Source: Imbricaverruca yamaguchii
Taxonomy: Eukaryota; Arthropoda; Thecostraca; Neoverrucidae
NCBI GenBank assembly: GCA_034440575.1
Contig: JAOTOL010001625.1
Location: 2,998,501-3,062,500 of the forward strand
Reading direction: 5' to 3'
Length of the DNA: 64,000 nt
The position numbers were made by a program, and so were the translations under genes. Below, in pieces: positions 10,976 through 22,187 of this stretch; the stretch's first letter is position 1; each line of letters starts with the position of its first letter. The notes under the pieces are model-generated. The model searched no databases and was not told the origin of the DNA. It saw nothing but the letters and a program-made list of their open reading frames with translations.

Positions 10976-11443
10976 ATTTATTGTATTCACACTCTTTCCA
11001 CAGTGAAAAAAACCCTGACCTGCTGTTTACCTGACCAGATTAGCAGCTAGCTCGAAGATAATCATTATTGAGAAAATTGTTAATGTGAACTTCCTACTTG
11101 GAGTAACAGCAAGTAAGGTGATCTCAGTCTCATTAGGACGGTGCAACTCTGGATCTCAGCAGGCAGAGGCTGGGCTGGCGCTGGCTTCTGGTCCAGGCAG
11201 AAGATCGAGACAGGAGAGGCTGGAGGCAGAAGCTACCCCTTCAGGGGAAGGTTGAGATGGAGAATCCAGGCTGAAAATAAGGACCGACATATACTTCAAT
11301 ATGTACCTTTGACTTCACAACATTTTCTTCCTAGACATCTTAGTTTCGACAATTATCTTGCCACGAGAACAATACAGTTTTCCATCTGTCAAAATACCCC
11401 ATTTGATTATCAATCCATGATTATATCTCCAATTGGAGGTTTG
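10976..11443 (+). mobile_element. repeat B, copy 2 (right half)
   Basis: Aligns almost base for base with 44655-45119, and more distantly with 3272-3740. It lacks the left terminus and begins at TATTGTATTCACACTCTTTCC. Its near identity with the 44.6-kb copy indicates a young shared source or segmental duplication of B plus A. Confidence 0.8.
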
Positions 11444-12386
11444 CACGCGCCCTGCTAACCTCCTCCGGTTTTTCACACATAACTCCATATTTTACCAGCA
11501 GATTTATGCCATTCCTCGGGTAGCTGCTTAGAAATGATCGGCGCCTTGCTTAAAGCCAGGAAACGGAAATCGGCCGAAAATGTTCGGAGTTAGGGGCCGT
11601 TAAAGTAAAAAAATTGCAGCGCCAGGCAACACAAATCGGCGCTGTTGCGCTTCCCGTATGTTGGCAAAAGGGAAATGTTCCTGACGACACAAGATATTCA
11701 TTTAATGTGTATTGTCATTCTATATATTTTCAAAGTCATCTTGGGTCACCAAGGTCAAGTCAGGTCAAGTCCATGACAGGCCAATGGAATCAAACTTGGT
11801 CACCTAGAATGTTATCATAAATGAAAATGACCGCCATGTGACTGATGTCACTTGGCATGTTAGTACCTACACACCCTGAAAACTACTGCTTGTCATTGTT
11901 TACCTAAGCGTTTCAATACTGTATTCATACACTTCACTCCTTTCTTTGCGAAGCCGATTGCGCCGAGCCGCCCAACGGTGCAGTCGGACGGGAGCCCGGT
12001 TCCGATAACTGGAGCAAGTAATGACCTGATAAAGTGCTGCTATATAGGTGACCTGAGCTTAAATGCCTGGTTTAGCATCTGTATTGCATCATTAGTAATG
12101 TCCAAAACATCATTGATGCCCATTGCAGAGCATTTAAACACAATCAAAGGGATCCATAAGAATGACAAGCCAATCAACGAAAAACCAGAACATTTAGATA
12201 TTTTGACCTCATTTGACCTTGAAGGCATTTAATTAAGGTCATGCAATTTGCACACAAGAAAGTTCACTACCGTGTCCATCCACCCTGCGAATTTCGTTGC
12301 TACAACTTTAATAGAAGCCGGGATCTTAGGGGGCGGAATCCGCCCCTCCGGTGCACGTAATGTTCAGAGGCTCCCCAGGGCGCGTG
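11444..12386 (+). mobile_element. element A, copy 2 (TTAA-type, non-autonomous)
   Basis: About 943 bases from CACGCGCCCTG to CCAGGGCGCGTG, the two ends being inverted repeats of each other. It is nearly identical to 45120-46085; a G-rich stretch of about 25 bases after the left terminus of that copy is missing here. It carries the AGGTCA direct repeat at 11752-11767. There is no transposase, so mobility must have been supplied in trans. Bases on the right are TTAG. Confidence 0.82.
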
Positions 12387-12749
12387 TTAGGTTCTGTTGC
12401 ATTCTTATTTCATTTTTTTAACATTGCTTTTTATAAAACTCAAGGCCTCTTTTTGGTGTCACTTTGTTCACAAACGAAAAAGTGTCCAGTCAAAATCAAG
12501 TCAGAAAAAAACGAAAAAAAAATCTCAAAAAGCTAATACAAATGGACGAAAACCTAGCCAAACATAATCTGTTCTTCTAGAAAAGAAAATTTATTTATTT
12601 GGAAAATGTATCCTTAAAAGTACTTTTTCAACTAAAAAGAAAATCCTAACCTAATCCTAATCTAATCTAACCAAGCTGAACAAAACCTAACCCTATACGC
12701 TTGCTTCTTGGAGGTAAAATGTGTAAAACTTGTTTTGTGGATACTTTAA
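12387..12749 (+). repeat. repeat family C (CCTAA-tract element), copy
   Basis: Matches 46086-46562: CTCAAGGCCTCTTTTTGGTG near the left, degenerate CCTAA/TCTAA tracts at 12647-12695, then TGCTTCTTGGAGGTAAAATG and AACTTGTTTTGTGGA. Other copies lie at about 20.7, 33.0, 42.5, 48.1 and 50.9 kb. No coding potential. Confidence 0.7.
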
Positions 12750-12834
12750 CACGCGTTCTAGAGGACCTCTGCAGATTAAGCGCACTGAATGGGGGCGGAT
12801 TCCGGCCCCATTCATGTATGGCAGTACATGCCCC
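12750..12834 (-). mobile_element. element A terminus, truncated copy in family C
   Basis: Starts right after TTAA (12746-12749) with CACGCGTTCTAGAGG, the same site within family C used by the intact inverted copy at 46563. Similarity ends after the GGGGGCGGATTC block, so the rest of the element has been lost. Confidence 0.65.
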
Positions 12835-14077
12835 CGTCCGGGGGGGGCACATATCTGCCATCTGCGGTTTTTCCTAATTTGCCGCCATACTAATCGGGTT
12901 AGCAGGGCCAAGCCTCGCAAAACTGCTCAGTGGTCTTTCCGCATATCCTCATACATAATCCTGGGTCATCTCAGGTCAGTTCACCAGATCAGGCGAAGGG
13001 ACCCAACTACACTCGGTGCTCTAGGTGGCATAACTTCCACAATAATTGGAGGATTTATATCAAACTTATAGACGTCATGATCTCATCAGGGACTACAACA
13101 TATATATCGAGTTTTTTCGTAGCATTCACCTGAGATCAGGTCGCGGCCATGGCTTCCCCCATTGTAAGGCTATGGTAAAATATACAAATGTTTCCTGGTT
13201 ACATATTTGCTCTCGGAATGACATCGCAACTTGTTGTGGCATGTATTTGGAAGCTATGCTCAATGTTACCGCTGCCATTTTTGCTCAGTGACCTCACTAA
13301 GGTCATCTGAGGTCACCTGAGATAACTGATACCTTTCTGCGCATTATATCGCACTGCATTGAGCTAGAAGGCTGACATTACCGTCATTGTGCTTGTTTCG
13401 CCAAGACGAGTCGGTTGTTACATTACATGCCCTCCCTAGCAAGCGCACGTCCGGGGGGCAGATATCTGTCCCCACTCCGGTTTTTCCTGATTTGCCGCCA
13501 AACTAATCGGGTTAGCAAGGCCAAACTTCGCATAGCTGTTCATTATTGGTCTTTTCCACATATCCTCATACATCTTTAACCCTGGGTCATCTCAGGTCAG
13601 GTCACCAGGTCAAGCGAAGTAACCCAACTACACTCGGAGTTCTAGGTGGCATAACTTCCACAATAATTGGGCGATTGATTTCAAACTTATAACATGTCAT
13701 GATATCAACAGGGACCATAATATGTATATCGTTTTTTTCTCGTAGCATTGACCTTAGGTCAGGTCGCGACCATGGCTTTCCCGTTATAGGACTATGATAA
13801 AATATACAAATGTTTCCTGGTTACGTATTTGCGCTCGGAATGATTTCACAACGGTTGTGGCATGTAGATGGAAGCTATGCTCAATGTTACCGCTGACATT
13901 TTTGCTCAGTGACCTCACCAAGGTCTCTGAGGACACCTGAGATCTACACTACACTACTACACATTTCTGCGCATTATATTGCACTGTATTGAGCTAGAAG
14001 GCTAAAATTACCGTCATTGTGCTTGCATCACCAAGACGTCTCGATTGATACATTACATGACCTCCCTAGGCGAACGC
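12835..14077 (+). repeat. 0.61-kb tandem duplication
   Basis: Two head-to-tail units, about 12835-13447 and 13448-14077, aligned from CGTCCGG through TTTGCCGCC, GTTTCCTGGTTAC, GCGCATTATAT and CATTACATG. They differ by scattered substitutions and small indels. Both contain AGGTCA/TGACCT half-sites; unit 1 has a direct repeat with 4-base spacing at 13300-13315. No credible ORF. Confidence 0.85.
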
Positions 14078-14330
14078 ATGACCTTGACCTGAGCTTCGGT
14101 TGACCTGACCTTAAATTACACCGTCTATTGTCGGTTGCGCACTTCAAGGACTGTCGAATAGCGTTCGCCATTTGTTTCTATCTGTTACAGGTCCTGAGAT
14201 ATGTGTGAATGAGATATGTCCTGAGATATGTGAGTCCCACCTGATCTGGTCGAATTTGACCTATGATGACCCAGTGACCTGAATGTTGACCTGAGCGAAA
14301 AAGTGAACCGCATTCATAAATGAACCAGAA
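14078..14330. other. AGGTCA/TGACCT-rich segment
   Basis: Several TGACCT and TGACC motifs cluster at 14080-14120 and 14240-14300. The composition matches the flanking tandem units and 57.8-58.6 kb. No gene seen. Confidence 0.4.
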
Positions 14331-14840
14331 TGAAGGAAAACACTTCTCCCAGCATATGGTACCAAATATGTAAAACAGGTATCTTGGCGCACTAGTGTTG
14401 TTTACAGCGCTTTGCGCCGGTCTTACGTCAGCTGTCTGCCGATTCCTACAAAACGCTGGCGTTTTCCGAGCGCACAATGTTGGATTTTCTCAACTTTTTC
14501 CGCTCGGCGCACAGCGACCTTGACGCAAGGTCGACAGACAGCAAAGCTAGAAATGGTGCGAAACTAAACGGATAATGAAAATGCTAACGAGGAAAACTGC
14601 TTATGACAAAAGCGAGATATACTTCTAACCACTCTCGAAAAATTACCAACACAGAGAAGCATCACCCTAAATCGCAGCAACTCACAAATTAACGCCTTGG
14701 GATCATCTGCAATGACAAAACTCAGTCGCCACATCTGTGCCCCATTTGAACCCAATCTAAACAGCTGATTTTGTTGTCATAGCAACCGACCTGTCAGTTG
14801 ATCGCTGGCATACTCGCGTCCAGGCGATGTCACTGCACTG
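14331..14840. other. no recognised feature
   Basis: Mixed-composition sequence upstream of the hAT gene. Short frames only. The left end of the hAT element may lie here or just downstream, but I found no terminus matching the candidate right end at 19057. Confidence 0.4.
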
Positions 14841-14850
14841 GTCTGCTGAT

Positions 14851-14931
14851 GCGTCGAAATTACGCCCAGTGCGTCGGGATTACGCCTAGTCTGTCATTGC
14901 GCTGTCTTTTTTGCGTCGAAATTACGCTAGG
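14851..14931 (+). repeat. three copies of a GCGTCG-ATTACGC motif
   Basis: GCGTCGAAATTACGCCCAG at 14851, a variant at 14871 and another at 14913. Short repeats near a transposon end are typical of hAT transposase binding sites. They sit about 30 bases upstream of a TATA box for the transposase gene, so that role is plausible but inferred. Confidence 0.5.
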
Positions 14932-14959
14932 TCTGAACAGTCCACTAGGGCCTTGGACA

Positions 14960-14967
14960 TATAAATA
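14960..14967 (+). promoter_or_regulatory. TATA box of the hAT transposase gene (candidate)
   Basis: TATAAATA lies 65 bases upstream of an ATG in ideal Kozak context (CACCATGG, ATG at 15025). The expected start site would be about 14988. The spacing and the downstream exon structure support it. Confidence 0.55.
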
Positions 14968-15604
14968 AACAATTCAGTGCCGGTGTCTCCTAATAGCACC
15001 TACTGCCTGAGACTTGCTGTCACCATGGACATCCGATCTTTTTTTCTAAGAAGATGGGTTTTGGAAGGGAAGCCGCCGGGCCCCTCAAAATGTCGGGAAT
15101 GCACCCCCCCCCCCTGGTTGCTGAGTCATTGATGGGGAGACATAGAGGCCTGGGCCTCCCTGGGAGATGGGCCCATCTAGCACTGTCGGGGCCCCTTTTG
15201 TGTTAGCCCCACCCACTTCCCCCCCTTACACATTTCCTGTATGCACTGCTGCATGTAGGTACCAGATCAGTTTTATCAGTCATCATGTCTAGGGTTGAGA
15301 AATCAAAGGCATGGCCAGTTAATGGGTCTAAACAGTCGCATGCGCCATAAAGGCTGCATATATGCACACAAAACTGTCAGTGGTGCACTCAGGCAGGGAA
15401 GTTGGGAGTACTCAGATGCCCCCATGTGATCTGCCTCACCTACCCCTGTTAACTTTTCTGTCAACTTTCCAACTCACATATGTTTCACCACTTCCCAGGA
15501 GCCACAGTCAGCCTCACTAGTCCCTCGTCCAGCTGCCACGTCATCCTCCTCCACCGGAGCCTCAGCTCCTGTTACACCTCCACCCTCCAAGCGCGCCTGC
15601 ACTG

Positions 15605-16304
15605 GTGAGTTTATAACACACCTGTCGCCCATTCTGTGGTGCTGTTGTTGTCTCGATATGAAAATGTCTATTTTTCCATTTTTTAAGTGAGATATTGGCC
15701 CCTCAGGTACCCTCCCCTAGTACCCAGTGCCTTTTCACTGGGTTCGAAGGTAACCCTATTTTCGCTTTCAGATCTTTCATTTTTGTATCGATTGATTCTC
15801 ACTTTCATCTTTTCCCTTTTTTGATAAATGGTGCGATGCATAGAAACACAGAAACGATCGTCCCTTGTATGAGCAACTAGACATACTTGCCGTGAAATAA
15901 AATGTATGTAAGGTCGAAAGGTAAAATGGGATTGTTTGTGCTGGGAAGTGCTCTGAAACTTGAACTCATCTCACTTCCGAACAGTATTTTAGGCCCCTGT
16001 TCAGAGCCAAATTTTGGGGGCAAATCAATGCCGGTTCCTAGCTAGGAAACCATTTGCTCTAAACCAGTTTCCTAGCTGAGAAACTGGTTTAGCGTAACCA
16101 GTTTCTTGGCTTTCCGCTCGCAAAGTTTCTTGGGGTTTTCTTTGGAGTTGTGCTGGAGTTGTGCTGGAGCTATAGCTAGAGTTGTGAAACCAGTGGTCAA
16201 TGAAGGAACACCATCTCGTCGTCTAAAACTTGCGTTCGACGCGAGTGATTTTCCCACACATCCATTTTCTGGCCACTTGTATGCCCTTCCTCCTTTTCTT
16301 CCAG
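15605..16304 (+). other. candidate intron of the hAT transposase gene
   Basis: 700 bases bounded by GTGAGT and a pyrimidine-rich tract ending CCAG. The flanking exons are phase-compatible. It contains the palindromic cluster at 16031-16092. Confidence 0.6.
16031..16092. repeat. pair of palindromes (hairpin cluster)
   Basis: CTAAACCAGTTTC (16059-16071) pairs perfectly with 16080-16092 across an 8-base loop. Just upstream, GGTTCCTAGCTAGGAAACC is a second near-perfect palindrome. Both share GTTTCCTAGCT. They lie inside the proposed intron. Confidence 0.75.
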
Positions 16305-18478
16305 ATCCTGGTCTCAGTCGTGACTCAACATCATCGCCGCAGCAGTCGCCATGGCGCCTCCTGGATTTAGAGACGCCAAATCAGCCGCCAGCTAGGACGA
16401 TCCCTAAGCAGGTGCTTCAAGGCAAGACTGTGGTCTTCCATGATCACTGGTACCAGCAGTACCCATGGCTGCACTTCGACCCCGTCCGTGGAAAAGTATT
16501 ATGTTTCTACTGCATCCGCGCGCACGAGCGCGGCACCGCCAACCAAGCTCAGAAACCTGGCTTCTGGGCTGGCGGCTTCAACAACTGGAAGAAGGCGCTG
16601 GAGAAGTTTAAGCAGCACGCCATCTCCACAGATCACGGGGACAACCTCCCAACTGCGAGCCGCCCGATCGTAGACGTCATTCAGACGGCCAATCAGCGCC
16701 AGCAGCAGACCAACAGGGCCTGCCTCGTGAAGATAATCACCAGCCTCGTGTACCTGGGCAGACAGGGTCTGGCCCTCAGAGGGCATGAACAGGACCAGGG
16801 CAACTTCATCGAGCTGCTGCAGCTGCGAGCCGCCGACTGCCCCGAGCTACAGCAGTGGCTGCAAAGAAGGGAGCGATTCACGCATTCAGACTGTCAGAAT
16901 GAGCTGCTGCTGCTCGCCAGTCTCGCCAGGTGATCCGTGATGATCTCTCGCCAGGTGCTGCGAGAGATCATCACGGAGATCCAAGACAGTGCGGCCGGCG
17001 ACCTCTGCTACTCCGTGATCGTCGACGGCACCCAAGACCTCAGCGGCCACGAGCAGCAGTCGGTGTGCATCCGGTATACAGACCAGGCCCTCCAGGTCCA
17101 CGAGGAGTTCGTGGGGTTTCACGAGACGCCGTCGACGACGGGTGCTGCTCTGGCGCGCATCATCGAGGACTCGCTTCAGCGCTTGAATCTCCCCCTGGCT
17201 GGCCTTCGCGGCCTCACTTTCGATGGGGCCGCAAACATGGCGGGAGGTTTCCGCGGCGCCCAAGCCATCCTGCGCGGCAAACAGCCAGCAGCGCTCTTTG
17301 TCCACTGCGGCGCCCACTGCATCAACCTAGTGGCGAAGGAGAGCGCCGACGCCTCCCAGCTGATCCGCAACGCCCTCTACACACTGAACGAGCTGGGGCG
17401 CCTCTTCGGCCAGTCCCTCACCTTCCGGGAGAAGTTCCGGCAGCTGTGCGTGGGCAAGGGGGAGGAGGTGCCAAGGAAGCTGCGGCCGCTCTGCCCCACC
17501 AGGTGGACAGTGCGGCTACAGGCAGTGGATGCTGCCATCAACCAGTACAGCGAGGTACTGGCCACGGTGGCGGAGTTGGGCGCTGGTCGCAGCCACGTGG
17601 CGGCGAGAGCGGCGGGCCTTCACGCCCAGCTGCGCAAGGAGTCAACCCTGCTGGCGCTCCACCTGGCGCGTGCAGTGCTGTCGCCTTTGGACCGGCTTAA
17701 CCGCAGCGTCCAGGGCTCCCGCTGCACTGTCTCCTAGCTTCTGCGTGGAGCCGAGTCCGCCAAGCAGCAGCTGCAGGCTCAGCGCGACGGGGCGGACGAA
17801 GCCATCCAGGAGTGCCTGCAGCAGGTGAAGGGATCAGGCTGCGACGTGCCAATCGTGCTGCCGCGGGAGAAGCGCGCTTCAGCCAGCAACGCCGACGGCG
17901 ACGGCGGTGAACCAGACGAGCCAGCTGACATCCAACAGTACCTACGGCGAGAGCTGCTGCTGGCCATCGACACCGCCTGCATCCAGCTGAGTGACCGCCT
18001 GGACCAGGAAGGCGTCAAGCATCACGCCAAGTCGGAGCAGGTGCTGCTGGCTGACGGTGGCGCCGCAGGCCTCAGAGAGTTCCTGAGCAGCACTCCCTGG
18101 TCAGCGGAGCTGTCAGCTGCTGACCTGGCGCCGCAACTGCGCGTCCTGTTTAAAAGCAGGCGGCCGGAAAGCCTCGAAGAAGCGGCAGATATAATCCGGA
18201 ACCTGGATGAGCCCACACGCAAGATGTTCCCGGACGCAGTGAAGCTGACGCGCCTGCTCCTCACCCTGCCGGCCAGCTCCGCCACGGCTGAGCGCAGCTT
18301 CAGTACGCTCCGCCGGCTGAAGACATGGCTGCGCGCCACAATGGGGCAGGCGCGCCTCAACGCGGTAGCTGTGTGCCACGTTCACCGCGACCGCCTGACT
18401 CGCGTGGATGTCGACCAGGTCGCGGCTGCCTTCATCCGTCAGAACCCTGGGCGAGAGCGGGTGTTCGGACTCGCGTAA

Positions 18479-19023
18479 AGGACTGGCGAGTGGCGCGCAT
18501 GTGTCACAGCGGCAGCGGGAGCTCCAGTTTGTTTATGAGCCCTCTAATTTCAGATTGCTTGATTGAACTGCCGACGCGTCGCGATACATTACCTGATTTT
18601 GTGCTTTGCCTGGGACGGGAGCGCCAATTTTTATTTCGAAGAACGTTGTAGCATTTTGCTTTAATTCCTCACGAACAGTTGTTGTATGTTTGTAGGCATG
18701 AATTCCTCGTGGCAGTCGCTGAATTTATCTAGTCCGCATCGGTGTCGCTGATGCAGTCGATGATGTACGAGTCAAGTCTACGCTTCTGAATGCTGAAAAT
18801 GTTGCCATAGTCGGGGAATGTTACGCTTGTCGCCGAATCCGGGGCAATGGTAGAAAAGTTGCTATGATTATCAATGCAGAGTTGCTGTTCATGGATAAAG
18901 CATGAAGTGTTCCCAGTTTATTGTTTTTGACTGGTTGGCTGTACACACCAAGCTTTGCTTTCTCCATCCCCCCCCCGCTCACCGGACATTGAACCCCATA
19001 GGTCGTTGCTGAACTGTGGAGCC
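18479..19023 (+). other. 3' untranslated region of the hAT element
   Basis: Follows the transposase stop and precedes the candidate right terminus. No other ORF is supported. Confidence 0.5.
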
Positions 19024-19057
19024 TGACCCCCCCAGCCAAAAATTCGTGGCGGCACCC
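19024..19057 (+). mobile_element. candidate right terminus of the hAT element
   Basis: Ends GTGGCGGCACCCCTG; its reverse complement CAGGGGTGCCGCCAC has the form of hAT terminal repeats. The next eight bases, ATTGGAGG, would be the target duplication. The matching left end was not found upstream of the gene. Confidence 0.5.
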
Positions 19058-19376
19058 CTGATTGGAGGTGATACCAGGTCGTGACCTGGGGTCAATAAAG
19101 AATAGGGGAGCCAGGACAGCACTGCCCACGGGGTAATATCGATCGAAGGAGAATTCAGGTAAAGGAAGCTAGCTGACTGCCTTTTCCATTCAAGGTCGTA
19201 AGTTAACTTTGGTATGCCCATCAAAATATCAAATGTCAAAAATAGCCGGATGTATTTTGTATATGACATGGTGGGTCACATGACACCCTCAGTGATTGAA
19301 TGGGCTCTCCCAATTAAGCTCAAGTTTAAACGTTGAACCGTACGTTTATATCACATACATACACTTACACTTACAC

Positions 19377-19398
19377 ACAGACACACACACACACACAT

Positions 19399-19429
<31 letters not shown>

Positions 19430-19434
19430 CACAT

Positions 19435-19499
<65 letters not shown>
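19377..19499. repeat. compound microsatellite (CA)n (GCAC)n (TA)n
   Basis: CA repeats, then about nine GCAC units (19398-19430), CA again, and about 25 TA dinucleotides to 19499. Confidence 0.97.
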
Positions 19500-19501
<2 letters not shown>

Positions 19502-20680
19502 AGTCCCCAGATTTCGTTGAACATATTTCGAAAAGGGCTTTTTGTTTCCTCATAAAATCAGTTTTTCTTTCGTTCTAAAAGTTTTTTTTCAGAAGATTTA
19601 GAAGAATATTCAGAACCAGGATCGTTAGATATTCTTCCCCCTCAAATTGTAACAGTAATTGTAAGTATGCATAACACTTTTCTGAACAAAGAATGCAGAC
19701 ACCAATTCCCATCCCGCCCTCCTCCCACACAGCGGCGGAATTTTCATGTGATGTGGCGAAAACTTTCCTCTCAGCCACTGGCTCAAAAGTGCGGGGGAGG
19801 GGTGCACTCAAGCGTACCTGGAGGGAGCATCTTCCCGGTCAGAGGGTTATAGGATAGCACCTTCCCTTTTATCCCACTCCTTTTCATAGGAAAGCACCTT
19901 CCTCCTGTCTCCCACTCCTTCCCCGGTATCTGCACCTGTCACATCCCCTGCTCAAGCAATGTCCGGTTAGGTTCCCCGATTCAATACCTTCACCACCCAT
20001 ACAAATATCCGATTGTACCCCTGAATTGGCACCTTCACCACCCATAGCACTCTCTGATGACCAGGGGGATCCAGGAATTGCCATGAGGGAACTTGACTGA
20101 AGGAGCGACATTGCTATCAGCTGCCAGTAATTACCTAAGTCAGCCTCAGCTTTTCCTAAGTGAGCTCTATATCATAGCCCCCTTACACACATACACACTG
20201 TTAAACACATTCGAGTGTTCATAGATCGATATGCCTACCTGCCGGAGGTGCCCCGCTTCGCCCACACAGCCCAACTCTCGCTGGCTGTTTTTTTTATACT
20301 AAATACTGAATCAGGTACACGATTTCGATTGCCTTGCAGTAACTGACTACCTTCAATGGTTCCTGGTAGTATGAAGTTTGTTTATTCCCCATGAACAATG
20401 TGCTGTAATTGATCGTGTTATTAAATACACAACATGTGCACTATGTTCGTGCTTCTGTACTATTTTTGTAAACGATGAGATACGCACCACGCTGTGAGTT
20501 AGACTTATTGTGTAGCGTTAACTATAACAAAAATCATCAATATTTACCTAGCAAGGGCGTTTTCTTCTAAAAGTCGTTAAGGCATAATGCATGGAGGAAA
20601 TGAGCGGGCCAAAGTGCATTCGGGGTGAAGGAGGTATAATCCATAGGGCTTCATGTTTAAAGCGGGAAATACTGTGGAAT
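19500..20680. other. no gene recognised
   Basis: AT-rich and mixed sequence. A short duplicated phrase, CACCTTC with CACCACCCATA, recurs around 19920-20050. Nothing codes convincingly. Confidence 0.45.
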
Positions 20681-20689
20681 GCTACGTCA

Positions 20690-21230
20690 TATTATGCTAT
20701 TCTACATAACTTGAAGGCCATTTTGGTGCCATTTTGCGCGTAAATTGAAAAGTAAGCGTTGGCACAGAAAATCAGTGGCCCCATCATCTTAGTAGTATTC
20801 GTAAACACTGCATTGGAAAAATAGATTGCAAGAATCCATAAAACAACTGAAGCAAAAATGTACCCATCTGCGAATAACATCATTTTTATTTTACTGCCAA
20901 TATGACAATAAATTGGATATGAGGGTTCCTGTTCTTTAATAACGGCCACACTAATTTGCCACTAACTAATGCAATCTAATCCAAATTTATGCTTGGACTT
21001 TAGGCAAGGTTTTTATGTTGGGTTTTAGGCTAGGTTGGAAATTTAGACTACGACTTTTAGGTTTTTAGGTTGGAATTAGTCAAGGTTTGTTTAGGTCCGG
21101 TTAGGTTTTAGAAATTTACAAAAATTGGAGAAAGATGTTTTGGGGGATTTTCCAATAAAAAAAACTATTTAATTATATGGTAGGTTAGGCTAGTTTAGCT
21201 TCGGTTCCGTTGTTTTTCTCTTCTTCTTCT
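20690..21230 (-). repeat. repeat family C copy (reverse)
   Basis: The left part has TTGAAAAGTAAGCGTT, comparable with CTGAAAAGTAAGCATT at 42.88 kb. The right part (20990-21200) carries TTAGG-type tracts (TTTTAGGCTAGGTTGG, GGTAGGTTAGGCTAG), which are reverse complements of the CCTAA tracts elsewhere. Confidence 0.55.
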
Positions 21231-21297
21231 TTAATATTCTTTTTATGCTGCATGACCATAGCCAAGCAAATTTGTTTGTGTTATTTGCTGCTTATGC

Positions 21298-21333
21298 TAT
21301 AAAAATCGACATCCAAGGGTGTCGATTTTTATA
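21298..21333. repeat. 14-bp perfect hairpin
   Basis: TATAAAAATCGACA pairs exactly with TGTCGATTTTTATA across an 8-base loop. The right arm starts a segment (to about 21420) that recurs inverted at 26465-26570, so the hairpin may be a transposon terminus next to a mirrored flank. Confidence 0.8.
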
Positions 21334-21420
21334 GAAGAAAAAAACAACAATTGGAGGAGGGGGAGGGGAAGTGTACTGGACCCCGCCACCAACCAAAAAC
21401 TCATCGGATTTCGCCCACTA
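21309..21420 (+). mobile_element. transposon end, inverted match to 26465-26570
   Basis: Shares GGTGTCGATT, an AGAAGAAAA run, a G/C-rich stretch and AAAACTCATCGGATTTC with the reverse complement of 26465-26570. hAT-like TIR form (CARRGGTGTCG). The bases outside the two ends do not match as an 8-bp duplication, so a single 5.2-kb element is not proven. Confidence 0.45.
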
Positions 21421-21429
21421 TATGTTCAG

Positions 21430-22075
21430 ACCTCAATAATCTTATTCATATTTGGCGATATGTATGTTTATGTTTATTCAGCATCCTCACCAACGGAAAA
21501 AAATCGGCCAATGACAGGTGAAGTCACATAAGCAAAAGAGCAGTGCACAGTGCATGTCAACATATAACTGTGAGTCATAGCGTGCGACTACAGTGTCATA
21601 CAGTGGACTCGGGTCCATCGTCATCGTCAACGTCACTGTCACCCTCCCATCACTCCGCACACCAACAAACACACAACGGCTTAAATAAAATGTTTCTACG
21701 TTTATATGCAGGCTAAAACACACTGGCGTTGATGGAGGATCGGAACAGAACAGGCCTGAACTGTGATGGCGATGGGTGGAGGTATTTCCTTGGTGCCTAA
21801 CACTATGGAGGGACGAAGCTAAAGTTTTCGTGGGGTGAGTTCAGGGTCGGGAAGGGGGCACAGCTTTCACAAAATCATAGAAATCTAAAACAATGTCCTT
21901 TAATCAAACATGTGCATTGATGTAGTCATGGTGATCCCCGAGTCTAGTCAATCACCACACACAACACCAAGCAAACCAAAATGCACAACGGATCATATAC
22001 ATCAATCAACGCAATCATCATACTATTTGTTTTACAACAGTTTAAAAACTCCACCCGTCCCCAATGGCGCAGCCA
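21430..22075. other. no gene recognised
   Basis: Ordinary sequence between repeat ends, with short frames only. Confidence 0.4.
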
Positions 22076-22090
22076 AGAGCAAGAGTGGGA

Positions 22091-22187
22091 TTGTTTGTTT
22101 ATTGGTTGGTTCACGACACACTTTATGCACATTCACGGCTAATGGCGCCGCCCACACTGTTTCGCCGGTGGGCCGCGGGGTTGGAGG
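22091..22187 (-). mobile_element. 5'-truncated SINE with perfect TSD
   Basis: The 3' body and tail of the SINE family at 2601-2785, about 95% alike, without the tRNA head. AAGAGTGGGA occurs at 22081-22090 and 22188-22197 as a perfect 10-base target duplication. 5' truncation with duplication is the mark of target-primed reverse transcription. Confidence 0.9.

Larger units (their letters stand above)
15025..18478 (+). pseudogene. hAT-family transposase gene (TTF zinc finger, hAT dimerisation), two nonsense mutations
   Basis: hAT transposases excise and insert DNA with 8-bp duplications. Proposed exons: 15025-15057 (MDIRSFFLRRW; weak donor), 15499-15604 (acceptor CTTCCCAG, donor GGTGAGT; ends in PPPSKRACTG) and 16305-18478 (acceptor after TTTTCTTCCAG). 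Phases agree: the split codon G/AT yields Asp and joins the main frame. From about 16430 a zf-TTF-like domain reads FHDHWYQQYPWLHFD, then LCFYC. A DUF4371-type core follows at about 16937-17730 (VDGTQDLSGHEQQ, LTFDGAANMAGG, HCGAHCINLVAK, CPTRWTVR). The C-terminal dimerisation region is at about 18240-18400 (LPASSATAERSFSTLRRLKTW). The only breaks are TGA at 16931-16933 and TAG at 17735-17737; the frame is otherwise continuous, so inactivation is recent. There is no in-frame ATG in 16106-16933, which supports an upstream spliced start. Confidence 0.88.
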
